This document shows, in pieces, positions 43,717-51,467 of a stretch of DNA of 64,000 nt (positions are counted from its first letter, which is position 1; the number at the start of each line of letters is the position of its first letter). The position numbers and the translations under genes are program-made. Location: assembly GCA_029238935.1 (NCBI GenBank), contig JAQZBN010000003.1:94729-158728 (forward strand). Direction: 5' to 3'. Under the pieces are notes generated by a model that was not told the origin of the DNA, did not search any database, and was given only the letters and a program-made list of their open reading frames with translations. This DNA is from Herbinix sp. GTDB lineage: Bacteria; Bacillota; Clostridia; Lachnospirales; Lachnospiraceae.

Positions 43717-45802
43717 TCGCTTTGCTCCTATCGTATTGCTTTACCTTGATCCCCGCATAGTGAAGAAACTTAGGGATGTTATTGATTTGTTTTAAATCTT
43801 CTAGTTGATAGTATTGGTATTCCGGATATTTTTGAATCAGATCTATTCCACAATTGCCCTCATAACCAAAGAGATCAGAGACAAACACAAGCTCTTCCCA
43901 AGTTACCAGACAAGCATGCTTTCTTCTCATCTTATCCTTTCTCTGACTATAAGTTAATTTTTCTTGTTGTCCGTTTTGTAATTGCTTGATTTCCTCTTTT
44001 GAATAATTACTCCATCCATTCACAAAATGAAAGGCATTCCACCGTAAATGTTCCACTCTCAATAAATTCTCCATTTGATCTTTATTAATATAATCCTCCA
44101 GAGAAGCGTTTTCCAGGAACTCACTGTCTGAACGCTGCACCTCCGCTTCATAGCCGATTAAGGCAAGTTTTGTACCGAGGTGCTCTGCAGCGGATCTATT
44201 GGAATTCTTAGCCAAAAGCGATAGTTCATTCCAATTATCCAGGTTTCCTTTTGGTGTATTACTCTCATTCTGAGCAGTTAAGTTGTAATGTTCATTGATT
44301 TTTTTTGCAACGGTATCCCGAATTTCATTTACTATAACATCCTCTGTATAAATAGCCTCATACTCACCAAAGAGCTTGATATGTTGAAAAAACTGATCCT
44401 CGGCTAATTCAGCAGAAATACTCTTTTGGTTTTTGCTATGTACTGCCATCAATTTATTGCTCCAAGAAATCTTTTTCTGTTCTGCCAGAGCTCGTATATT
44501 TCGTGCTAACGTAAGGTTTTCTTTGTCATCCTCCGTTGCAATGATGATATAGTTTATCGTTTCTATGGACTTATTTAGCAGCTGAAAGAACTTCTCACTA
44601 TGCCAGGATATTGGTTCCCATTTGATCTCTTTATATTCTTCTATCATACTTTGATGAATGTTACGAAATTCCCAGGGCATCATCTCCCAGTTCGGTTCCA
44701 CTACCGTAATATGCAGAGGCACCGGTTGTCTGTTTTGTCCAACAAACTGACCATTACAGATACATTTACATAAAGCTTCTCTTCCTATCTTACCAAACCC
44801 TATGATCAGAACTGATAGTTCCGCATCCAAAACAGCAGCTTTTTTTGTATCAAGATGAAGCCTTTTAACGATTGGTTCCTCTTCAAGGAGTTTTCGTACA
44901 GCCAGTTCCGCTTCACTGATGACGTTTACCTCATAATTCGTTGGACAGGCCAGTATTTCATCAATCTCTCTTAAGATAATCGTATCATCACTCTGCAGAT
45001 ATAACCTTAACCTATTACTATCCCAACCTTGGTCAGAAGCTTCTTTTAGTATTGCTTTTGCCAGACTTAAATTATAAGTTTCGTCCTGATCCAGTAAAAA
45101 GAGATTTAATTTTTTACGGTACCTTTTCACACCAAGTTTAAAGAGTAGTTCTGATTTTAACTTCCCTTTTTCCAGTACATTCTGTTTTATAACAATTGCT
45201 CCGCACTCTTTTACCTTATCGATCTCATCATCCTCTGCCTGATCATCAAAGACGATCACCAGCCGTTTACTTTTTTCCATTAGGCTTTGAGCAAGATTCA
45301 ACGATCTCTCATTAAGACCACAGATGATATAAATCGTCTTACCCAAGGGGAAAAATAACAGCAATTGTTCCTTTAGTCTTCGACCAAACAAAGCAATTAC
45401 GGCAAAGGCAAAAGAAAAAACTGCTGCCGCATTCACAGCCCAAAAAGCCGGCAGATACCAGAAGGATGTCATCACTTTAGAGTTCTCCATATGTGCACTG
45501 ATGGCAGAGAAGTCTTCCTCCAATAACATCATTCTTGCCATACTAAAGATCCCTCGAAGGAAGGAAATAAAAATCGGATTATCATTTTCCAGATACCCTA
45601 TAAAATACATCACAAAACCACTGACTGCCGTCAGGGAAATGATTATTAAGGAGAACTTCTTAATCTTTAATTGTGTTTTTTGTTTTAAAACAGAGAGGAA
45701 CAGAGTTAAAAAAACTGCTAGAATCAAGCTATAGAAAAGTCGGCTCAATGAGTAAGATACCGAATGCAACGTTAATGTTTGCTGTAGCACCATAGTTTGC
45801 AC
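43706..45802 (-). CDS. Membrane protein with TrkA-like Rossmann domains and C-terminal RyR-like region
   Basis: This 698-residue protein starts at GTG 45802 with AAGGAGG 7 bases upstream. About three TM helices in the first 140 residues are followed by a nucleotide-binding-like domain (TIYIICGLNERSLNLAQSLM, RLVIVFDDQ) and a second Rossmann segment (LSVLIIGFGKIGREALCK, GxGxxG). The C-terminus has ENLLRVEHLRWNAFHFVNGW and HACLVTWEEL, the E-H-x-RW-N and GW markers of RyR-related domains. It resembles ion-channel regulators of the RCK/KTN type. It is coupled to the 96-residue RyR gene. Ion transport and ligand are inferences. Confidence 0.8.
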   Translation of the reverse strand: MQTMVLQQTLTLHSVSYSLSRLFYSLILAVFLTLFLSVLKQKTQLKIKKFSLIIISLTAVSGFVMYFIGYLENDNPIFISFLRGIFSMARMMLLEEDFSAISAHMENSKVMTSFWYLPAFWAVNAAAVFSFAFAVIALFGRRLKEQLLLFFPLGKTIYIICGLNERSLNLAQSLMEKSKRLVIVFDDQAEDDEIDKVKECGAIVIKQNVLEKGKLKSELLFKLGVKRYRKKLNLFLLDQDETYNLSLAKAILKEASDQGWDSNRLRLYLQSDDTIILREIDEILACPTNYEVNVISEAELAVRKLLEEEPIVKRLHLDTKKAAVLDAELSVLIIGFGKIGREALCKCICNGQFVGQNRQPVPLHITVVEPNWEMMPWEFRNIHQSMIEEYKEIKWEPISWHSEKFFQLLNKSIETINYIIIATEDDKENLTLARNIRALAEQKKISWSNKLMAVHSKNQKSISAELAEDQFFQHIKLFGEYEAIYTEDVIVNEIRDTVAKKINEHYNLTAQNESNTPKGNLDNWNELSLLAKNSNRSAAEHLGTKLALIGYEAEVQRSDSEFLENASLEDYINKDQMENLLRVEHLRWNAFHFVNGWSNYSKEEIKQLQNGQQEKLTYSQRKDKMRRKHACLVTWEELVFVSDLFGYEGNCGIDLIQKYPEYQYYQLEDLKQINNIPKFLHYAGIKVKQYDRSKANDV

Positions 45803-45880
45803 TTTAAAACCTCCTTTGATCTACCATATATTTCTATCATATTAAATCTTTCCTCTTTGCTTTGTCAATAAAAACCAGTA

Positions 45881-45948
45881 AAAGGTGTCAGGCACCCTTA
45901 AGAAATTCTTACATTTGTAAGAATTTTGTAAGGGTGCCTGACACCTTT
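45881..45948. repeat. REP-like palindrome, copy 1
   Basis: A 68-bp nested inverted repeat: outer arms AAAGGTGTCAGGCACCCTTA and its complement, inner arms ATTCTTAC and GTAAGAAT around ATTT. It is followed by a T-tract. The first 67 bases are identical to 46601-46667. GGTGTCAGGCACC palindromes recur in many Firmicute genomes (from memory) and are associated with REP-type transposases. Confidence 0.93.
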
Positions 45949-46064
45949 TTTTTTCTGGTTGATTAAAATGATTAATAAATAACTTAGTCAGTTATTGTTA
46001 CTCCTTGCTGTTGTAGTTAAAATAGAACTACGAACCGGTTCAAGAAAAATATGGAGGATGTAAT

Positions 46065-46598
46065 ATGAGTCTAGATATGAATAAAGTAGGTGAACAAATC
46101 GCCTTATTAAGGAAAATCAAAGGATTAACTCAAGCAGAACTAGCTGATCGAGTAGGAATTTCGTTTCAAGCGGTATCTAAGTGGGAAAGAGGGGAAACCT
46201 TACCTGATGTATCAACACTTGTTATATTGGCTGAAGTATTTGAAACATCAATTGACTTTATCTTAAATGGAGGGACGAAGATAGCAAAATTCAAAGGTAG
46301 AAAAAAAGTATCCGATATCAAAAAAGGGATCGACTGTCTCATAGAAATGGGAAACTTACTTGGACAAGAAAATCTACTGTATCGAAGTGCAATTGCTGGT
46401 ATTGATAGTGGGATGAACATGGATATAGAAACATATCTAAGTGATTCTAAAACAAAGGAGGCAGTTCTGGCAGAAGCAATTGTGCAATGTATTCTATCAA
46501 ATTATTATGTTGACATTACAGATATACGTAAAAATTTCAGTTCCGAGCATTTTGCCGATATCGTATGTGATTATGCAAGCAAGAATGGTATTCAATAA
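46065..46598 (+). CDS. XRE-family transcriptional regulator
   Basis: This 177-residue protein has an N-terminal HTH_3 domain (about 8-62: IALLRKIKGLTQAELADRVGISFQAVSKWERGETLPDVSTLVILAEVF) and a C-terminal helical domain of about 110 residues, unknown (IDCLIEMGNLLGQENLLYRSAIAG). GGAGG precedes the ATG. It lies on the plus strand between two minus-strand gene groups and is flanked at both sides by identical 67-bp palindromes; the second begins 2 bases after its stop. It could regulate the divergent neighbours or be cargo of a REP-flanked unit. Confidence 0.9.
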   Translation: MSLDMNKVGEQIALLRKIKGLTQAELADRVGISFQAVSKWERGETLPDVSTLVILAEVFETSIDFILNGGTKIAKFKGRKKVSDIKKGIDCLIEMGNLLGQENLLYRSAIAGIDSGMNMDIETYLSDSKTKEAVLAEAIVQCILSNYYVDITDIRKNFSSEHFADIVCDYASKNGIQ

Positions 46599-46600
46599 AT

Positions 46601-46667
46601 AAAGGTGTCAGGCACCCTTAAGAAATTCTTACATTTGTAAGAATTTTGTAAGGGTGCCTGACACCTT
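46601..46667. repeat. REP-like palindrome, copy 2
   Basis: 67-bp perfect direct repeat of 45881-45947, with the same nested stems. It starts 2 bases after the XRE stop codon, so it can also end that transcript, but no T-tract follows. Confidence 0.93.
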
Positions 46668-46721
46668 ATGTTTAAATCAACATGATTTGGTTACTATTAT
46701 ATATAAAGTGAGGTGTAGCAG

Positions 46722-46826
46722 ATGAATGATGATTTAAATTTTTTTAAAGGGTTAATTAATGGTCTTCTCATTAGCATCCTATTGTGGATTGTAATCATTT
46801 GTATCATAATATTAATAGTCAGATAA
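46722..46826 (+). CDS. Single-TM microprotein, 34 residues
   Basis: ATG 46722 with GAGGTG 6 bases upstream, stop at 46824-46826. It begins MNDDLNFFKGLINGLLISIL and continues as one hydrophobic helix to a short VR end. The start, ribosome site and TM helix suggest a real small membrane protein of the regulator or toxin size class; no family is recognised. It converges on the GAP1-like gene with a 12-bp gap. Confidence 0.55.
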   Translation: MNDDLNFFKGLINGLLISILLWIVIICIIILIVR

Positions 46827-46838
46827 TTACTCGGGTTT

Positions 46839-49304
46839 TTATCGTTCTTTATTTCTTCCAAATAACCCTTTTTTCTCTTCCGATGCCTTACCGATCTTCT
46901 CGCTTTCTTTTATATCATGCTGATCCGAATCCATTTTCCCGGATTTCTCAACGCTTTTGATATCCTTCTTATTGAAAGTGTTGTTGTTCTTAGGATTACC
47001 CTTGTTCTCTTTCTGATTGCTAATTTCTATGGAAGCAGCCTTTCGGAAAATATCCTCTCTGTCGTCCTCTTCCTCCGCATAACTTAGTAAATTACATTCA
47101 TAGAGCATCTGATAGACTAATTGCTTATTCTCTTCGCCCTTTAATAGCAGGGATTTCCTCTGCATACCATGCTTTAGATACAACCGTATCATCAGCCTTA
47201 AGGTTTCCTTGATTTGAGCCTGCTCTTCCTTATGTATGATCGGTACTCCGTTCCATAACTTTGCTATTCCTGTAATTCCTTCTTTTTTTCCTATGACCTC
47301 AATAATATCATCCTTATTGGGATAAGCCGGAAATGCGATGAGGAAGAATAATCGGTAATCATCATAATTTGTGAGGGAATGCAGGTATTCGATCAGAAGC
47401 TCATTTAATTCCACCGGATATTGCCGTAAGACACTTACGACTTCACTAATGGGTCGATCCAATAGGAACTTAATTTGATACGGAAGTGCAAAATTGTGAA
47501 GCACATTCTTATATTTATTATGAAGCAGCTCTTTCCACAGAATGGATGCATTCATCGAACCAGCTTTTTTAAGTTGTTCGACCATTGCAAAATCCCAGGA
47601 TCTTAAGATATTTTTATCTATTTCATTCAGCTGATAGATATCCGGAATACGATCGACTGCTTTCATTACCAATCTGATTGCCATTGCCTCATATTCTATA
47701 AGAGCATCGTGTTCCTTCCCAAAATCACTGGTCTGATTATAAAATGCATAGACATCGGAATAATTGATCAAATCCTGCTGCAGCATTAGTTTTGTAAAGA
47801 TCTGCTCAAGTACCTCAATATATCGGGAACTTTTTACCAATATGGGATATTTTTGATACAAGCTGTTCGCATCCGTATAAATCTTTGTAATTTTCTCCAT
47901 TTGCGAAAGGGTATTAACCTTTTCCCATTTAATGAGTTCTTCCTCGATGATGGTAACGGCAATTAGTTGATATTCCTTTATTTTATAGATGGTATCATAA
48001 AGAGAAAACTTTAATTCTTCGCCCAGTTCATATTCTAGGATCAGGTGATAAAGGCTATCCTTTTTTTGTTTCATCTCCGTCAGCATCGCATTACAGAGAA
48101 GCTTTATGATATCCTCTCTCTTTACTATTACATATTGGAACAAACAGTCTAGCACCTTCAACTGTACTTTTGTAATTTCGGTTATTGTTGAACTATAAAT
48201 TGTTACAAAAAGATTGATATCCTCTGTAATTTTTTGTTTTAGGAGGTTCGGCGTACCAAAGAGCTGTTCAAAGATAAAAGTGATCCGTTCAATATCAAAT
48301 TTGATTATTTTATTTTCTTTGATGGAGAACATCGTGTAAAATTCATAAACTGCTGTTATGATCTCAGGTGAAGTGATCTCATTATAATTCACTGTTGCAA
48401 TGAGATTTTCTAATAATTTTATTAAGAAACCATTATTATCTCCAGATGCCATTGTGTTATATAACACCTGAAGAAGATTTCTAGTATACGAATTCAGTTC
48501 CATGATCAGATTTTTCTGATATTTTCCATCAATCAGATAATTCTTCTTCCCGATTTCTTCATATTTCATTGTATTTGAATTATCTCTTGCTATAAATACC
48601 AGATTTATCCCTGCCGGAATTGGATTGGATAAGGCTTCATGAAAGGTTCCGGTATAGGTAAGGAAGCCAAAGCGACTTACTAAGATCGGAGGTAATATCT
48701 TCATCACTCTTTGAATAAATTCTTTCGCATAGAAAGTCATCTCTTGTGTATTTTCGGGAAGTGTGATATATACCCTGCAATTCATTTGAAAACAGGAATG
48801 CAGGAGGGCATAAATCAACGCATGAACATCTACCTGGGTAAGCTCCAGTTTTTGTAGAATAGATCGAAAATCTTTATGATCCTCCTCCGATCTGACTAAC
48901 CCGGGCTTTTCTAAAATTACACCATTTTGATACTCCTCCACATTGCTGTAGAACTTCTCAATCTCAAAGATTTTACTAGGTTTTGCAATAAGTGCTTGAT
49001 AATCATCTCCATCAAACAGGTATTTATGAACAAAACTGGTACCACGATAACCACTGGCCTGACTTGTAGCTGCTGGTACAAAGGTAGTTTTACCGACGAT
49101 CCCCATTAGTTTATTCTGAATTACCGTACTATAAAAATAAAAGCATTCGGGCAAAACCTCCAGATTCATATCACTCAGCAGTTTATAGGAATTTAAGCGT
49201 TCTCCTAAAATTGTCTTATCCGCAGTACTTAAATTCAGCTCCTTTATTTCCCCAAGCTGACCGTATCCATTCTGTGATCTTCCATAAAAATATTGATAAA
49301 TCAT
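46839..49304 (-). CDS. GAP1-like protein of GTPase-associated system
   Basis: This 821-residue cytosolic protein starts MIYQYFYGRSQNGYGQLGEI. FYFYSTVIQNKLMGIVG and ATSQASGYRGTSFVHKYLF follow, a pattern I associate (from memory) with the N-terminal domain of GTPase-associated protein 1 (GAP1-N). The middle 500 residues are helical and Leu/Ile/Glu-rich; the last 70 are Lys/Glu-rich low complexity. Its start lies 26 bp after the P-loop GTPase gene. Family knowledge links GAP1 to a GTPase partner in multi-gene systems, without known chemistry. The assignment should be checked by profile search. Confidence 0.62.
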   Translation of the reverse strand: MIYQYFYGRSQNGYGQLGEIKELNLSTADKTILGERLNSYKLLSDMNLEVLPECFYFYSTVIQNKLMGIVGKTTFVPAATSQASGYRGTSFVHKYLFDGDDYQALIAKPSKIFEIEKFYSNVEEYQNGVILEKPGLVRSEEDHKDFRSILQKLELTQVDVHALIYALLHSCFQMNCRVYITLPENTQEMTFYAKEFIQRVMKILPPILVSRFGFLTYTGTFHEALSNPIPAGINLVFIARDNSNTMKYEEIGKKNYLIDGKYQKNLIMELNSYTRNLLQVLYNTMASGDNNGFLIKLLENLIATVNYNEITSPEIITAVYEFYTMFSIKENKIIKFDIERITFIFEQLFGTPNLLKQKITEDINLFVTIYSSTITEITKVQLKVLDCLFQYVIVKREDIIKLLCNAMLTEMKQKKDSLYHLILEYELGEELKFSLYDTIYKIKEYQLIAVTIIEEELIKWEKVNTLSQMEKITKIYTDANSLYQKYPILVKSSRYIEVLEQIFTKLMLQQDLINYSDVYAFYNQTSDFGKEHDALIEYEAMAIRLVMKAVDRIPDIYQLNEIDKNILRSWDFAMVEQLKKAGSMNASILWKELLHNKYKNVLHNFALPYQIKFLLDRPISEVVSVLRQYPVELNELLIEYLHSLTNYDDYRLFFLIAFPAYPNKDDIIEVIGKKEGITGIAKLWNGVPIIHKEEQAQIKETLRLMIRLYLKHGMQRKSLLLKGEENKQLVYQMLYECNLLSYAEEEDDREDIFRKAASIEISNQKENKGNPKNNNTFNKKDIKSVEKSGKMDSDQHDIKESEKIGKASEEKKGLFGRNKER

Positions 49305-49330
49305 ACCGGTCCCTCCACCTTAAGGCTATT

Positions 49331-50824
49331 CTACTTTATGAATCTTTTGAACAAGGATGGAAGTGCATTCTTGCGGCTGATCAGCTTTCTCTGCTGTTCC
49401 AACCGATGATATAAGGATTCCTTTGTTTCATTAGCATAATAAAAGGCTGAAATCTCATGCTCTTGACCCTTTGAGTCCTGGAATTTATGAGCAATACGGC
49501 ATGGAATAATGTTATTTTCCATCATAAGCCAGTAAAAAGGTTCTGTTACACGGTAAGGTTTTATGGCTCCGTTAATTCCAATAAATTTCTCCATACTGTC
49601 TACCCCAATCCGTTCTATGAGACTTGGATTTTTGCCAAGGGAGGAGCAGAGAAAGAAATTGGAGGTTCGAAATAATCTTCGATGATTACAGAGCTCCTCT
49701 TCACCGATCTCTTTTAAGAAATGTTGTACTGTATGATCTACTTGATCGATTTCATCCATATCCAAATAACCTGGATGAAGATCCCTTTGGTCAATATTAA
49801 GTGTACTAACCTTTGAATCTTCAGTAAAATAATCCAAATCCCGAAGGATATCCCCCTTGGTTATTACCAGAGCAGTTGGAATTTTCGTCTGCTCCTCAAA
49901 GGTATTGGCGATTAAATACCGATTGATTGCAGTAATAACTTCCAGTTGGTAACGGTTGGCAATCCTCATCCCATCTTCTGTATTGAACTTAATCGCACTA
50001 AATCTAGTGGGATCAATTAGGAATAATAAACCTGAGGATGCTTTGATATGGTATCCATTCCGTTCCATGGTATCTGCACTTCTGCAATCCTCACCTGCGA
50101 TATCACAGAAAATCACAATACAGCTTTTGGGATCTTTTGAATCCGCTGTCTCATAAGTATACTGAAAAGGCATTGGTGGAAGCTTTTGTCTTAAATTAGC
50201 ATCCAAGACTTTCTTCTCATGAATTAATTTATCAATATTGCCAAAACACAATTCTTTCTCCTGCTCAGTTCCCATAAACTGAATGGTTCCTTTAAACATA
50301 TCCTTCTTTAACATTTCCTGCAGAACTGTTAAATAGATCGTCTTACCAACATTGGTATCACCGATCACTGAGATCAAGAACATATCATATTTTCCTGCAC
50401 CGTCAATAATCGGATTATGGCAATGGGGACAGAGCCGCTTCGTAAGTTTTTGCCCTTTATACGTAACCTCTGTAACATATCCGTATTTGGCCATAGCCAG
50501 TTCATCAAAATAAAGCTCCGGTGATTGATAATCCACAGTGATGGCTGGCAATAGGAAGGCTTCGTCCCTTGCATCGGATTCATTCATGTTTAGATAATCA
50601 ATATAATAACGATACAGTTTCTCATCCTGTTCTTTTCCTTGATTGTAATCCTTTGTCTTTGGTTTGTTCTTTCCTTGTGTCGGTATCCCCATCCCGGGTA
50701 GTTCCGTGTTTTCTTTTTTCTCTGTTTCCACATTGTCTTCCACCAAGCGAACCAACCGAAAATCCACATGGTTTGGTTGAAACCTTTTACAGCAATATGG
50801 ACATATGATTTCTTTCCCCATCAT
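49331..50824 (-). CDS. Zinc-ribbon P-loop GTPase of GTPase-associated system
   Basis: This 497-residue protein has an N-terminal CPYC (about residues 8-11) and a later CPHCH (about 131-135) that could together form a zinc ribbon split by a 120-residue insert. The GTPase domain follows: VIGDTNVGKTIYLTVLQEML (Walker A/G1 GDTNVGKT), VIFCDIAGEDCRS (Walker B/G3) and ALVITKGD (G4-like TKGD). FEQTKIPTALVITKGD and the later LCSSLG (G5-like) complete a TRAFAC-like fold. It likely switches the system on nucleotide binding. It sits between the beta-rich and GAP1-like genes, with 7- and 26-bp gaps. Confidence 0.8.
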   Translation of the reverse strand: MMGKEIICPYCCKRFQPNHVDFRLVRLVEDNVETEKKENTELPGMGIPTQGKNKPKTKDYNQGKEQDEKLYRYYIDYLNMNESDARDEAFLLPAITVDYQSPELYFDELAMAKYGYVTEVTYKGQKLTKRLCPHCHNPIIDGAGKYDMFLISVIGDTNVGKTIYLTVLQEMLKKDMFKGTIQFMGTEQEKELCFGNIDKLIHEKKVLDANLRQKLPPMPFQYTYETADSKDPKSCIVIFCDIAGEDCRSADTMERNGYHIKASSGLLFLIDPTRFSAIKFNTEDGMRIANRYQLEVITAINRYLIANTFEEQTKIPTALVITKGDILRDLDYFTEDSKVSTLNIDQRDLHPGYLDMDEIDQVDHTVQHFLKEIGEEELCNHRRLFRTSNFFLCSSLGKNPSLIERIGVDSMEKFIGINGAIKPYRVTEPFYWLMMENNIIPCRIAHKFQDSKGQEHEISAFYYANETKESLYHRLEQQRKLISRKNALPSLFKRFIK

Positions 50825-50831
50825 CTCTCTC

Positions 50832-51455
50832 CTAACACCTAAAGAGTTCTATAAACTGTTTCTGATCCTCGGTAAGTAATAATTCAATTACATCATCTTT
50901 TCTGACAAAAAATTCATACTGTCCACTTTGAAATCTTTGAAGATCTATCCCATATCGTATTACCTTACCATCCTTACCGATGCTTTGATAATATAAAAAA
51001 GGCTGCTGTGTAATTTCCTGTAAGTTTAACAGTTGTAAAATGACCTTTTTGTATTTCCCAAAAGGAGACCTCTCATAACGCAGGGAATAGGATAACTTAA
51101 GCTTTCGAAGAAATTTGCCGGTTACATTTTCAACTTTCTGATCGACAAAGGTAATCTTGCCTCCTTTCTCTATATGAACCGGAAAAAGCTTAAATTGTCC
51201 TGAAAAACCGGTGATCTTTGTTCGATATTTTAAGTCAAAGGAATCCTCCATAATCGTCGGCTTCTTATATTCCAGAAGATGCTCCAGACTCTCATCCTCA
51301 TTAATCTCAAAGATTGCACATTTATTATAAAAGGTATTTTTCGGCCACTCCCAGGTGATGGTAACACTGTTTTCCCGGTCTACACACCCCCTGATCTGTG
51401 TGATATAATCTCGTTTATTTTCCGAATTAACAATGATAATATCCTCTTTCTCCAA
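50832..51455 (-). CDS. Beta-rich protein of the GTPase system, unknown
   Basis: This 207-residue protein shows alternating strand patterns: NSVTITWEWPKNTFYNKCAIFEI, FKLFPVHIEKGGKITFV and KYKKVILQLLNLQEI. The first part resembles a fibronectin-III- or Ig-like fold that could bind a partner; no family recognised. No TM or signal. It lies 12 bp after the large helical gene and 7 bp before the GTPase gene, so it is surely part of the operon. Confidence 0.65.
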   Translation of the reverse strand: MEKEDIIIVNSENKRDYITQIRGCVDRENSVTITWEWPKNTFYNKCAIFEINEDESLEHLLEYKKPTIMEDSFDLKYRTKITGFSGQFKLFPVHIEKGGKITFVDQKVENVTGKFLRKLKLSYSLRYERSPFGKYKKVILQLLNLQEITQQPFLYYQSIGKDGKVIRYGIDLQRFQSGQYEFFVRKDDVIELLLTEDQKQFIELFRC

Positions 51456-51467
51456 CTATGTAGCGCC

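Noticed and set aside
46065-46598. XRE gene as a prophage repressor
   Set aside because: No phage genes, integrase or attachment site are nearby; only the flanking palindromes suggest mobility.
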